NCBI RefSeq assembly: GCF_026342835.1
Contig: NZ_JAPEMI010000001.1
Coordinates: forward strand, 6,454,501-6,518,500
Reading direction: 5' to 3'
DNA: 64,000 bases
Origin: Streptomyces sp. NBC_00154
GTDB taxonomy: Bacteria > Actinomycetota > Actinomycetes > Streptomycetales > Streptomycetaceae
The notes below the pieces were generated by a model that searched no databases, was not told where the DNA came from, and saw only the letters and a list, made by a program, of their open reading frames with translations. Made by a program: the position numbers and the translations under genes. Within the stretch, counting starts at the first letter, position 1. Every line of letters begins with the position of its first letter. This document shows positions 52,704 through 62,011 of this stretch, piece after piece.

Positions 52704-54064
52704 TCCAGGAGCCCACCGACCCCTCCGCAGAACAGTTCGCCCACCACGAGGCACTGGCCACCGACACGGTCGACCACTGCTCGCGGCTGATCCGCTTCGA
52801 CACCAGCAACTACGGCGGCGGTGAGTCGCGCGGCGAGCGGGAAGCCGCCGAGTGGGTGGCCGAAGTCCTCACCGACGCCGGATACGCGCCGCAGGTCCTG
52901 GAGTCGGAGCCGCGCCGAGCCTCCACCGTGGTCCGGATCCCGGGCGCCGACCCGCTGGCCCCCGCACTGCTGGTCCACGGCCATCTGGATGTCGTGCCCG
53001 CCGAGCCCTCCGACTGGTCCTTCGATCCGTTCAGCGGCGAGATCACCGACGGCGCAGTACGCGGCCGCGGCGCCCTGGACATGAAGGACATGGACGCGAT
53101 GATGCTGGCCTGCGCCACCGGATTCGCCCGCACCGGCACCCGCCCGCCGCGCGACATCGTGATGGCTTTCGTCGCCGACGAGGAGGACACCGGCGCGTAC
53201 GGAGCGGGGTTCCTCGTCGACAGGCACCCCGGACTCTTCGAGGGCGTCACCGCCGCCATCAGTGAGTCCGGCGGCTACAGCGTCCATCTGCCCAACGGCC
53301 GCCGCCTCTACCCGGTCGCCACCGGCGAGCGCGGCAGCGCCTGGATGACCCTCAGCGCGCACGGCACCGCGGGCCACGGCTCCCGTCGCAACCCCGACAA
53401 CGCCGTGGCCACTCTGGTACGCACCGTGGCCGAACTGGTCTCGTACACCTGGCCGGTTCATCTGATCCCGCCGGTCCGGGCGCTGCTCGACGGGCTCGGG
53501 TCGGAGCTCGGCATCACGATCGACCCGGCCGACCCGGCGAGCATCGCCCAACTCGGCGAGGCCGCCCGGCTGGTGGAGTCGACCATGTCGAACTCCCTCA
53601 ACCCGACCCGACTGAACGCCGGATACAAGCACAACGTCATCCCCAGCGAAGCCACCGCCGGCATCGACGGACGGGTCCTGCCCGGCGCCGAGAAGGAGTT
53701 CTTCGCTGCCGTCGACGCGGTGCTCGGTACCAAGGTGACCCGCGAGTTCGCCAGCTGGACCGAGCCGGTCGCCGCCGACCACAACTCGCCCGAGTTCGCG
53801 GCCATGGCGGATGCCCTGCGCGCCCACGACCCGCAGGCCCTGGTCCTGCCGTTCTGCATGTCCGGCGGCACCGACGCCAAAGCCTTCGCCCGGCTGGGCA
53901 TCGCCGGCTACGGCTTCGCCCCCGGCACCACCCCGCCCGGCTTCAACAGCTGGGACTACGTACACGGCGTCGACGAGCACGTCCTCACCGAAAGCCTCGC
54001 CTTCGGTGTCCGGGTCCTGGACACCTTCCTCCGGGCGGATCCCTCCGGCCCCGCAGCGGGCTGA
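52700..54064 (+). CDS. M20 metallopeptidase (carboxypeptidase/dipeptidase type)
   Basis: A 454-residue zinc peptidase starting at GTG within the upstream stop. Metal-site motifs are HGHLDVVPAEPSDW, RGALDMKDMD and DEEDTGAYG, with a lid domain at about 205-330. No signal peptide is seen, so it is cytosolic. It removes residues from imported di- or tripeptides, or an N-acyl group from amino acids; these cannot be separated by sequence. It belongs to the operon with the peptide importer. Confidence 0.88.
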   Translation: MIQEPTDPSAEQFAHHEALATDTVDHCSRLIRFDTSNYGGGESRGEREAAEWVAEVLTDAGYAPQVLESEPRRASTVVRIPGADPLAPALLVHGHLDVVPAEPSDWSFDPFSGEITDGAVRGRGALDMKDMDAMMLACATGFARTGTRPPRDIVMAFVADEEDTGAYGAGFLVDRHPGLFEGVTAAISESGGYSVHLPNGRRLYPVATGERGSAWMTLSAHGTAGHGSRRNPDNAVATLVRTVAELVSYTWPVHLIPPVRALLDGLGSELGITIDPADPASIAQLGEAARLVESTMSNSLNPTRLNAGYKHNVIPSEATAGIDGRVLPGAEKEFFAAVDAVLGTKVTREFASWTEPVAADHNSPEFAAMADALRAHDPQALVLPFCMSGGTDAKAFARLGIAGYGFAPGTTPPGFNSWDYVHGVDEHVLTESLAFGVRVLDTFLRADPSGPAAG

Positions 54065-54092
54065 CTCAACGGCCGTCACCGGCCGCACGACA

Positions 54093-54123
54093 GGCGAGCC
54101 GCGCAGTATTGCCCCGGCTCGCC
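54093..54123 (+). terminator. Hairpin between M20 and binding-protein genes
   Basis: GGCGAGCCG (54093-54101) and CGGCTCGCC (54115-54123) form a 9-bp stem in the 145-base gap. It may be an attenuator, or mark a second promoter for the importer genes. Confidence 0.5.
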
Positions 54124-54209
54124 ACAGCAAGGCAGCACACAGCACGTTCACCGGCACGACGCGGACCCCCGTGGTCCGCGCCGTACCCACGCTCCTGGAG
54201 TGGCACGAA

Positions 54210-56054
54210 ATGACACACACAATGGTCCGCAGCGCGATACGCCGACGTGCTAGCGCACTGGCCGCCGCAGCCCTCACCGGCACTCTCGCCCTCGGCTCGG
54301 TCGCCCTGGCCCCCGGGGCCGCCGCCGACACCAAGGGCACCACTCTGCGCGCCGCGATGACCGGCAACGGCATCGACTCGCTGAACCCGTTCCTGGCGTA
54401 CTTCGCCGGCTCGCTGGATGTCTTCAGCGCCGTCTACCCCTCCCTGAACTCCCTGAACACCGACGGCACCCCCGCGCCGTACCTGGCGACCAAGTGGACG
54501 CCTTCGGCCGACAAGCTCACCTGGACCTTCACCCTCCGCAAGGGACTGAAGTGGTCGGACGGCAAGCCGATCACCGCCGAGGACGCCGCCTGGACCCTCA
54601 ACCTGATCCGTACGAACGAGGTGGCAGGCACTGCCAACGGCTCGCTCGTCGAGAACTTCGCCTCGGTCACCGCGCCCGACGCCACGACGCTGGTCATCAA
54701 GACCAAGAAGCCCCAGGCGAACACCCCGTTCGTGTCCATCCCCTACAGCGGTGTGCCGATCGTCCCCAAGCACGTCTGGGAAAAGCACGTCACGGACCTC
54801 AAGAACTTCAAGAACGACTCCGGCGACATCGTCGGCTACGGTCCCTGGACGCTCACGGCCTACAAGGCCGAGCAGTACGTCAAGTACGACGCCAACAAGG
54901 ACTTCGTCCTCGGCGCCCCCAAGTTCGACCACCTGGTCCAGCAGCGCTACAAGGCCGTCGACGGCGCTGTCGCCGCACTGCGCAGCGGCCAGCTCGACTA
55001 CGTCTCCGATCTGAATTCCACCCAGTTCAAGGCGCTGCAGAGCGACAAGCGGACCACTGCCTTCCAGAACGCCGGCCGCCGCTGGATGAGCGTGGCCCTC
55101 AACTCCGGTGCCCGTACCCGCTCCGGGAAGAAGATCGGCACCGGGAACCCGGCTCTCGCCGACGCCGCCGTGCGCCGCGCCATCGCGCTGGCGACCGACA
55201 AGCAGACTCTCGTCGACAAGGTGCTCGACGGCCTGGGCCAGGTCGGCGCGGGCTACATCCCGCCCACCTGGAAGCAGTGGGCGTGGAAGCCCGCCCCGGG
55301 CGACGAGCAGTCGTACGACATCGCTAAGGCCAACTCCCTCCTGGATGAGGCCGGTTACGCCAAGGGCAAGGACGGTATCCGTGTCTCGCCCAAGACGAAG
55401 AAGCCGCTGAAGCTGCGCCTGGGCACCCACTCCGACGCCGCCACCGACACCCAGATCGCCACCTACCTCACCGGGTGGATGAAGCAGATCGGCGTCGAGC
55501 TGACCGCCGAGCCGCTGAGCTCCACCAAGCTCAACGACGATCTCGCCAAGGGTGACTGGGACCTGCTGATGGACGGCTGGGGCACCGGCCCCGACCCGAC
55601 GTACCTGCTCTCCATCCAGAACTGCGACGCGCTGCCGCTGGACGACGGCACGAGTGGCTCCACGGACTCCTTCCACTGCAACAAGGAGTTCGACAAGCTC
55701 TTCAAGCAGCAGGTCACCGAGTTCGACCCGGCGCAGCGCGCGGCGACCGTCGGCAAGATGCAGGACATCCTCTACAAGGCCGACAACAACGTCATCCTCT
55801 ACTACGCCACGGGCCTGAGTGCGACGAACGCCCGCACCGTGAAGAACCTCGCGGTCGGCAAGGCGGACTCCGCGGGCGTCTACCCGATGCAGTACACCTT
55901 CGGCCAGTTCCGCAGCGCCACCCCGGTCGCCGCCGTGAAGGAAGCCTCGTCGGGTTCCACCACCCTGTGGGCCGGTATCGGAATCGGCGTGCTCGTCGTG
56001 GCGGGCCTCGCCTTCGGCATCAAGCGCCGCTCGTCGGCCGACGAGCGGGAGTAA
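54210..56054 (+). CDS. Peptide-binding protein of ABC importer with C-terminal membrane anchor
   Basis: A 614-residue family-5 solute-binding protein. ATG 54210 has GGAG 9 bases upstream and opens a Sec leader ending near PGAAADT (about residue 40). There is no lipobox cysteine. Instead the C-terminus has a membrane helix (TTLWAGIGIGVLVVAGLAFG) followed by basic residues, so it is anchored at that end. The binding fold is seen in WTPSADKLTWTFTLRKGLKW, VRRAIALATDKQTLVD and DLLMDGWGTGPDP. Ligand is inferred as wall-derived di- or oligopeptides from the enzymes encoded downstream. Confidence 0.85.
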   Translation: MTHTMVRSAIRRRASALAAAALTGTLALGSVALAPGAAADTKGTTLRAAMTGNGIDSLNPFLAYFAGSLDVFSAVYPSLNSLNTDGTPAPYLATKWTPSADKLTWTFTLRKGLKWSDGKPITAEDAAWTLNLIRTNEVAGTANGSLVENFASVTAPDATTLVIKTKKPQANTPFVSIPYSGVPIVPKHVWEKHVTDLKNFKNDSGDIVGYGPWTLTAYKAEQYVKYDANKDFVLGAPKFDHLVQQRYKAVDGAVAALRSGQLDYVSDLNSTQFKALQSDKRTTAFQNAGRRWMSVALNSGARTRSGKKIGTGNPALADAAVRRAIALATDKQTLVDKVLDGLGQVGAGYIPPTWKQWAWKPAPGDEQSYDIAKANSLLDEAGYAKGKDGIRVSPKTKKPLKLRLGTHSDAATDTQIATYLTGWMKQIGVELTAEPLSSTKLNDDLAKGDWDLLMDGWGTGPDPTYLLSIQNCDALPLDDGTSGSTDSFHCNKEFDKLFKQQVTEFDPAQRAATVGKMQDILYKADNNVILYYATGLSATNARTVKNLAVGKADSAGVYPMQYTFGQFRSATPVAAVKEASSGSTTLWAGIGIGVLVVAGLAFGIKRRSSADERE

Positions 56055-56066
56055 CCACCTCGCCCG

Positions 56067-56102
56067 CCCCGCGCGCCCGGTCGCAGCACCGGGTGCGCGG
56101 GG
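56067..56102 (+). terminator. Hairpin between binding-protein and permease genes
   Basis: CCCCGCGCGCCCGG (56067-56080) and CCGGGTGCGCGGGG (56089-56102) form a 14-bp stem with one mismatch and an 8-base loop. Likely sets binding-protein excess over permeases. Confidence 0.65.
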
Positions 56103-56130
56103 TCCACCAGACCGAGCAGATCGAGAACTC

Positions 56131-57201
56131 ATGACCATTACGTCCGATACGTCCGACAGCGCGAGCGCCGTCGGCCCCGTGCCCGGGAGCGACGCGGCCG
56201 ACGCCGCCTCCCGCCCGGGCTCGGGGCGGGCAGACTTCCTCCGCTTCCTGGGCACCAAGCTCGCCGCAGCCGCCGTGAGCTTCGTCATCGTCCTGGGCAT
56301 CGGCTTCGTGATCTTCCAGCTGATGCCCTCGGACCCGGTCCAGACAATGACCCGCGGCCGGCCCACCAGCGATGCGCAGATGGCTCATCTGCGCCAGACA
56401 CTGGGCCTGGACCAGCCGGTGTGGGAGCGCTTCCTGCACTTCGTGAACGACATCGTCCACCTGGATCTGGGCCGTTCCTGGCAGTACCAGCAGTCCGTCT
56501 CCTCGCTCATCGGCGAACGCGTCGGCCCCACTCTGCTCCTGATGGGCACGGCCACCGCGATATCCGTGGTGGTCGGCCTGTGGCTGGGGGTACGCAGCGG
56601 GTGGCGGCACGGCAGCCTCTTCGACAAGATCACCTCCTCGGCGGCGCTCACCTTCTGGTCGGTGCCCACCTATTGGCTGGGCATGATCCTGCTGATCTGG
56701 CTCAGCGTCGGCCTCGATCTGTTCCCCTCCGGCGGCATGTCCGACCCGTCGCTCGGTGCCACCGGCTTCGGTCACGTTCTCGACGTGGCCCGCCACATGG
56801 TGCTGCCGTGTCTGACGATGGTGCTTGTGGTCTTCGCCCAGTACGTGTCGATCATGCGCTCGTCGATCATCGATGAGCTGGGCAGTCCCTATCTGCTGAC
56901 CGCCCGGGCCAAGGGACTTGTCGACGACGCCGTACGCCGCAAGCACGCCGTGCCCAACGCGCTGCTTCCCTCCGTCACCGTGATCTTTCTTCACCTGGGC
57001 ACGATGGTCGGCGGTGCGATCACGGTCGAGACCGTCTTCAGCTGGCCGGGTCTCGGCTCGCTGACCATCGAGGCACTCAAGGTGCCCGACATCCCCGTAC
57101 TGCAGGGCACGTTCATCATCTTCAGCGCCAGTGTGATCCTGATGAACCTCCTCGCCGACGTGCTCTACCGCTTCCTCGACCCCCGGGTGCGTGTGCGATG
57201 A
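56131..57201 (+). CDS. Peptide ABC permease B
   Basis: A 356-residue DppB/OppB-family permease with about six membrane segments after a roughly 45-residue cytoplasmic lead. Family marks are LGLDQPVWERFLHFVNDIVH, the EAA loop LLTARAKGLVDDAVRRKHAV and the ending LLADVLYRFLDPRVRV. It overlaps permease C by 4 bases. Confidence 0.88.
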   Translation: MTITSDTSDSASAVGPVPGSDAADAASRPGSGRADFLRFLGTKLAAAAVSFVIVLGIGFVIFQLMPSDPVQTMTRGRPTSDAQMAHLRQTLGLDQPVWERFLHFVNDIVHLDLGRSWQYQQSVSSLIGERVGPTLLLMGTATAISVVVGLWLGVRSGWRHGSLFDKITSSAALTFWSVPTYWLGMILLIWLSVGLDLFPSGGMSDPSLGATGFGHVLDVARHMVLPCLTMVLVVFAQYVSIMRSSIIDELGSPYLLTARAKGLVDDAVRRKHAVPNALLPSVTVIFLHLGTMVGGAITVETVFSWPGLGSLTIEALKVPDIPVLQGTFIIFSASVILMNLLADVLYRFLDPRVRVR

Positions 57202-58112
57202 CGACTTCTGACACCACTGACATCACCGCCGCGGCCACCCCGGCCGGTTCGCCTCCCCGGCTGGCCTCCGTCGGCCGCTTCGCGCGCGCCTATGCCAAGC
57301 GCCCGTCCGGTCTCGTCGGCCTGGGCATCCTGCTCGTCGCCACGATCCTCGCGCTCTGCGCCCCGCTCTTCATAGGTCCCGAGCAGCTCGACGTCACCAA
57401 GGTCGACGGCCCGCTGCTCTCCGCGCCCGGCTCCGGCTACCTCCTCGGCACCGACCAGGCCGGCCGCTCCGTGGTGGACCTGCTGATCTGGGGTTCGCGC
57501 TCCTCGCTGTCCATCGGCGTCATCGCCACCGTGCTCACCATGGTGCTCGGCTCCACGATCGGACTGCTCGCAGGCCACTACCCGGGCAAGCTCGGCAAGG
57601 CCCTGATGCATGTCACCGACTGGTTCATCGCGCTGCCCAGCCTGCCGTTGGCCATCTCCCTCGCCGCGGTCCTGGGGCAGGGCACGGCGTCCATCACCAT
57701 CGCCATCGCAGTGACCTCCTGGACATCCACCGCCCGCCTGGTTCGCGCCCAGACCCTCGCCGTGGAGGCCCGCCCGTTCATCGAGCGCGCCAAGGTCCTC
57801 GGTGCGGGCAACCGTCAGGTGATGGTCCGTCATGTACTGCCGAACGTGGCCCCGTTGATCCTGGTCTCCGCCACCCTCACCGTCGCCTCGGCGATCCTCT
57901 CCGAGGCCACCCTGACCTTCCTCGGTCTCGGCGACCCGACCGGAGTCTCCTGGGGTTCCATGCTCAATGCCGCCTTCTACCAGGGCGCCATGACCTCTGG
58001 TGCCTGGTGGTACGTCGGCACGCCCGGCATCGCGATCCTTCTCGTCGTCCTCGGCTTCACCCTCACCGGGCGCGCCGTGGAACACGTCCTCAACCCGCGG
58101 ATGGTGGGCTGA
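57198..58112 (+). CDS. Peptide ABC permease C
   Basis: A 304-residue DppC/OppC-family permease. YLLGTDQAGRSVVDLLIWG is the OppC-type motif before the transport domain, and ERAKVLGAGNRQVMVRH is the EAA loop. It starts in an ATGA overlap and ends 2 bases before the first ATPase. Confidence 0.88.
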   Translation: MTTSDTTDITAAATPAGSPPRLASVGRFARAYAKRPSGLVGLGILLVATILALCAPLFIGPEQLDVTKVDGPLLSAPGSGYLLGTDQAGRSVVDLLIWGSRSSLSIGVIATVLTMVLGSTIGLLAGHYPGKLGKALMHVTDWFIALPSLPLAISLAAVLGQGTASITIAIAVTSWTSTARLVRAQTLAVEARPFIERAKVLGAGNRQVMVRHVLPNVAPLILVSATLTVASAILSEATLTFLGLGDPTGVSWGSMLNAAFYQGAMTSGAWWYVGTPGIAILLVVLGFTLTGRAVEHVLNPRMVG

Positions 58113-58114
58113 CC

Positions 58115-59107
58115 ATGACCCTGCTCGACGTACGCGACCTCTCCGTCACCTACCGCGACGGCGACAGCCTCATCCCCGCCGTGCGCGGTGTCAGCTTCAC
58201 CCTGGACCGGGGCGAGACCCTCGGCGTGGCCGGCGAGTCCGGCTCCGGCAAGTCCACCATGGTGCTCAGCCTGCTACGGCTGCTGCCCAAGAGCGCCAAG
58301 GTCACCGGACAGGTGTTGTACGAAGGCGAGGACCTGCTCACCGCCAAGTGGTCCGCACTGCGCACCGTGCGCTGGAACGGCGCATCCGTGGTCTTCCAGG
58401 GCGCCATGAGCGCCCTCAACCCGGTGCGCCCCATCGGCGAGCAGATCTGCGAGCCGATCCTGCTCCACGAGAAGGTGTCCCCGCGCACCGCCCGCGAACG
58501 CGCCGCCGAACTGCTCGACAGCGTCGGCATATCGCGGCAGCGCATGGGCAGTTACCCGCACGAGTTCTCCGGCGGCCAGCGTCAGCGCATCATGATCGCC
58601 ATGGCGCTCGCCTGCCGCCCTGACCTGATCATCGCCGACGAGCCCACCACCGCCCTCGATGTGATGGTCCAGGCGCAGATCATGGAGCTCTTCACCGAGC
58701 TGGTACGGAACTCCGGGGTCGGCGTCATCATGATCAGCCACGACCTCTCGGTGCTCTCCGAGATGTGCGGACGGCTCGCCGTGATGTACGCCGGCGAGAT
58801 CGTCGAGACCGGCCCCTCGCAGCAGGTCATCGAAGATCCCCGGCACCCGTACACCGACGCACTGGCCAGGGCGTTCCCCACCATCGGCGACCCCGCGTCC
58901 CGCTTCGCGCCCTCCGGACTGCCAGGCGACCCGCCGGACGTCTCGGCGCTCGGCGCGGGCTGCGCCTTCGTCCCGCGCTGTGTGCACGCCGTCGACGTCT
59001 GCCGTACGAAGGCCGTCGAGCTGTGGCCCGCGGGCGATCGGCGCAGCGCCGCCTGTCTGCGCGTTCTGGACGCCCACACCCCCGTAACCGAAGGGAGCCA
59101 GGCATGA
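58115..59107 (+). CDS. Peptide ABC ATPase D
   Basis: A 330-residue ATPase with Walker A GESGSGKST, signature FSGGQRQR, Walker B LIIADEPTTALD and switch His in ISHDLS. The C-terminal domain keeps the cysteines CAFVPRCVHAVDVC typical of dipeptide/oligopeptide ATPases. It overlaps the next ATPase gene by 4 bases. Confidence 0.92.
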   Translation: MTLLDVRDLSVTYRDGDSLIPAVRGVSFTLDRGETLGVAGESGSGKSTMVLSLLRLLPKSAKVTGQVLYEGEDLLTAKWSALRTVRWNGASVVFQGAMSALNPVRPIGEQICEPILLHEKVSPRTARERAAELLDSVGISRQRMGSYPHEFSGGQRQRIMIAMALACRPDLIIADEPTTALDVMVQAQIMELFTELVRNSGVGVIMISHDLSVLSEMCGRLAVMYAGEIVETGPSQQVIEDPRHPYTDALARAFPTIGDPASRFAPSGLPGDPPDVSALGAGCAFVPRCVHAVDVCRTKAVELWPAGDRRSAACLRVLDAHTPVTEGSQA

Positions 59108-60090
59108 GCACCGCCGCCCCGGCCCTGGAGGTCAGCGACCTCCGCATCACCTACCCGGCGCGCGCAGGCCGTGGGCCCGCCCGCGCCGTGGACGGCGCCA
59201 ACCTGACCGTCGGCCAGGGCGAGATCGTCGCCCTGATCGGCGAGTCGGGCTGCGGCAAGTCCACCCTCGCCCGCGCGCTCGTCGGCCTCATCAGGCCCAC
59301 CAGCGGCGAGATCCGCTACCAGGGCAAGCCCCTCACCTACTCGGCCCGGGCGCTCAAGGAGTACCGCCGCCATGCCCAGCTGGTACTCCAGGACCCGGGC
59401 GGCGCCCTCAACCCGCGGCAGAACGTGTACGACGCCGTCGCCGAGGGACCCCGGCTGCACGGCACCACGGAGGAGCTCAACGCCCGTGTGAACACGGCTC
59501 TTTCGCGTGCCGGGCTGCGTCCTCCGGAGCGGTTCCTGCACCGCTTCCCGCACGAGATGTCCGGTGGTCAGCAGCAGCGCGTCGTCATCGCGGGCGCCCT
59601 GGCCCTGAACCCCTCGGTGATCGTCGCCGACGAGCCGGTCGCATCCCTGGACGCCTCGGTGCGCGGCGAGATCCTCAAGCTGATTCTCGAACTCCGTGAC
59701 AGCCTCGGCCTGTCCGCCCTCGTCGTCAGCCACGACCTGGGCCTGGCCTGGAACATCGCCGACCGGGTCGCCGTGATGTATCTCGGCCGGATCGTCGAGG
59801 TCGGCACCGTCGAGGAAGTGCTGCTGCACCCCAAGCACCCGTACACCAAGGCCCTGCTCTCGGTGCTGCCCGAGGCCGGACGCGACCAGCGGCCGACCGT
59901 ACTGACCGGCGAGCCCCCGGACCCGACCCGTATCCCGTCCGGCTGCCGCTTCCACCCGCGTTGCCCGCTCTGGCCGGAACTGGAGGGTGCCGAGCGGGCC
60001 GCCGCCGGCTGCGACACACGCGAGCTGCCCGTACTGACCGCCGACCCGGCGCCCGCCCAGGCGGCCTGCCATCTCGCCCATGGCCGCTGA
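59104..60090 (+). CDS. Peptide ABC ATPase F
   Basis: A 328-residue ATPase with Walker A GESGCGKST, signature MSGGQQQR, Walker B VIVADEPVASLD and switch His in VSHDLG. The cysteines CRFHPRCPLW follow. Its end overlaps the GNAT gene by 11 bases, tying import to the enzymes downstream. Confidence 0.92.
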   Translation: MSTAAPALEVSDLRITYPARAGRGPARAVDGANLTVGQGEIVALIGESGCGKSTLARALVGLIRPTSGEIRYQGKPLTYSARALKEYRRHAQLVLQDPGGALNPRQNVYDAVAEGPRLHGTTEELNARVNTALSRAGLRPPERFLHRFPHEMSGGQQQRVVIAGALALNPSVIVADEPVASLDASVRGEILKLILELRDSLGLSALVVSHDLGLAWNIADRVAVMYLGRIVEVGTVEEVLLHPKHPYTKALLSVLPEAGRDQRPTVLTGEPPDPTRIPSGCRFHPRCPLWPELEGAERAAAGCDTRELPVLTADPAPAQAACHLAHGR

Positions 60091-60880
60091 CCCCGCGCTT
60101 GTCGTACGCGACGTCGAAGGTTCTGCCGCCATGGCGGCGTGCATCGGCCTGTACACCGAGGTGATGGGGCTGCGGCCGTCGGACGGGGGCCTCAACCCCC
60201 GCCTGCTGACCGCGCTCCAGTCCAACGGGGGCATCGTCGTCGCCGCCTACGAGAGCGACGGCGACCTGGCGCGGCCGGTCGGATTCGCATACAGCTTCCT
60301 CGCCCGCGAGGGGGGCGGCGAGCTGTTCCAGTTCTCGCAGCTCGCCGTGGTCGCCCGCCACCTCCAGGGGCAGGGGGTGGGCCGGCTCCTCAAGCACGCC
60401 CAGCGCGAGCGGACCCTGGCCATGGGGCTGACCCGTATCCGCTGGTCCTACGACCCCCTGAAGACCCGTAACGCGCACTTCAATCTGGATGTGCTCGGCG
60501 GGCGGGTCCGCGTACTCAAACCGTCGATGTACGGCGGCGAGGGCTTCGGCGACGACGCGGGCGAGCCCACCGACCGGTTCCTCCTCGACTGGGACCTGAC
60601 GCGACCGGCCATGGTCCAGCCCGGACTCCCCGACCGAGCTTGGCAACCCGGCGAGTGTCTGGCCCAGGGCGACGACCTGCTGATCGCCGTACCCGCCCGC
60701 TGGGATCTGCACCGCACCGCCGTAGGAGCGCCCGCCGCCGCCGCACTGCGCACCTCGCTCAGGGAAACTTTCACCGAGGCCCTGGCCACCCATGTCGGGG
60801 TCTCCTGCCTGCGTGTGACCGACGACCTCGCGGTATACCGGTTCGTCCCGCGCGGCACCGACCAGGAGGGCGCCTCATGA
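60080..60880 (+). CDS. GNAT acyltransferase, candidate D-amino-acid N-succinyltransferase
   Basis: A 266-residue cytosolic GNAT-superfamily protein. The acyl-CoA loop is LQGQGVGRLLKHAQRE near residue 95, followed by IRWSYDPLKTRNAHFNLDVL, a stretch I associate with the COG3375-type GNAT group seen beside N-acylamino-acid racemases. In Geobacillus kaustophilus a GNAT enzyme (succinyl-CoA:D-amino-acid N-succinyltransferase), NSAR and an M20 desuccinylase form a D-to-L amino-acid pathway. The same three genes are adjacent here in overlapping order. The acyl donor is inferred, not shown. Confidence 0.75.
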   Translation: MAADPALVVRDVEGSAAMAACIGLYTEVMGLRPSDGGLNPRLLTALQSNGGIVVAAYESDGDLARPVGFAYSFLAREGGGELFQFSQLAVVARHLQGQGVGRLLKHAQRERTLAMGLTRIRWSYDPLKTRNAHFNLDVLGGRVRVLKPSMYGGEGFGDDAGEPTDRFLLDWDLTRPAMVQPGLPDRAWQPGECLAQGDDLLIAVPARWDLHRTAVGAPAAAALRTSLRETFTEALATHVGVSCLRVTDDLAVYRFVPRGTDQEGAS

Positions 60881-62007
60881 CGATCACCATCACCGAGATC
60901 GAACTCTCCCTTGTGCGGCTGGACTTGATCCATGAGTTCGAGACCAGCTCCCACCGCAAGTCGCACCTCGACCACATCGTGGTCAGGGCGACCGCATCCG
61001 ACGGCACGGTCGGCTGGGGCGAGTGTGCCTCGCCCAGCGACCCGTACTACTGCAGCGAATCCACCGAGAGCTGCTGGTACGTACTGAGCGAGCACCTCGC
61101 TCCCATGGTCGTGGGCCGCCCGTGGGAGCACCCCGACGACGCGGCGGGCCTCACCACTCGCCTCTCGGGCAACCACTTCGCCCGCGCCGGGCTCGACATG
61201 GCCTGCTGGGACCTGTACGGGCAGGCCCGCGGCGAGACCCTCTCCACCCTCGTCGGCGGCACGGCCGAGAGGATCAGCGCGGGTGTCAGTCTCGGCATCG
61301 AGCCGACCGTCGACGCTCTCCTGGACCAGGTCGCCCGGCATGTCGGCGACGGCTACCGCCGCATCAAGCTAAAGTGCCGCCCGGGCTGGGACCTCGAGCC
61401 GGTACGGGCGGTACGGGCGGCCTTCCCCGGTATCGCCCTCCAGGTCGACGCCAACACCGGCTACCGGGCCGACTCCGCAGAGCACCTGGCCGCCCTCACC
61501 GCCCTCGACGACCAGGGCCTGCTGATGATCGAGCAGCCCTTCGCCGAGGACGACCTGCTCGGCCATGCCGGCCTCGCCGCCCGGCTCGACACGCCCGTCT
61601 GTCTCGACGAGTCGATCACCTCACCCGCCGTACTGGCCACCGCACTGCACCTGGGCGCCGCCGACATCGTCAACATCAAGGTGTCCCGGCTCGGCGGAAT
61701 CGGACCGTCCGTCGCGGTGCACGACGTGTGCCGCGAGGCCGGAATCCCGGTGTGGTGCGGGGGAATGCACGAGTTCGGCATCGGGCGCGCGGCCAACCTC
61801 GCCGTCGCCTCGCTGCCGGGCTTCACGCTGCCCTCGGACGTCTCCGGCTCCGACAAGTACTACCGCCAGGACATCGTCACCCCGCCGATCCGCGCCACCG
61901 AGGGCCTGGTCCCGGTGCCCGACGCCCGCCCGGGCCTCGGTGTCCATGTCGACGAGTCCCTGATCCGGGCGAACCGGTTGCGGCACGCCGTACTGAAGGA
62001 AGGCTGA
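60877..62007 (+). CDS. N-succinylamino-acid racemase/OSBS-family enzyme (enolase superfamily)
   Basis: A 376-residue enolase-superfamily protein, ATGA-overlapped with the GNAT gene. Active-site residues are the KLK pair (Lys164, Lys166), metal ligands Asp191, Glu219 and Asp244 (VDANTGY, IEQPF, CLDES) and the opposite base Lys268 in NIKVSRLGG. IPVWCGGMHEFGIGRAANLA near 320 follows the NSAR/o-succinylbenzoate-synthase pattern rather than that of dipeptide epimerases. Two-lysine chemistry fits racemisation of N-succinyl-amino acids. There are no menaquinone genes here, and a GNAT and an M20 gene flank it, so racemase is favoured over OSBS. Confidence 0.82.
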   Translation: MTITITEIELSLVRLDLIHEFETSSHRKSHLDHIVVRATASDGTVGWGECASPSDPYYCSESTESCWYVLSEHLAPMVVGRPWEHPDDAAGLTTRLSGNHFARAGLDMACWDLYGQARGETLSTLVGGTAERISAGVSLGIEPTVDALLDQVARHVGDGYRRIKLKCRPGWDLEPVRAVRAAFPGIALQVDANTGYRADSAEHLAALTALDDQGLLMIEQPFAEDDLLGHAGLAARLDTPVCLDESITSPAVLATALHLGAADIVNIKVSRLGGIGPSVAVHDVCREAGIPVWCGGMHEFGIGRAANLAVASLPGFTLPSDVSGSDKYYRQDIVTPPIRATEGLVPVPDARPGLGVHVDESLIRANRLRHAVLKEG

Positions 62008-62011
62008 GCCG

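Noticed and set aside
60877..62007. Enolase-superfamily enzyme considered as an L-Ala-D/L-Glu dipeptide epimerase or menaquinone OSBS
   Set aside because: The VWCGGMHEFGIGRAAN region and flanking GNAT and M20 genes fit NSAR better, and no menaquinone genes are present. Epimerase activity is kept as a residual possibility only.
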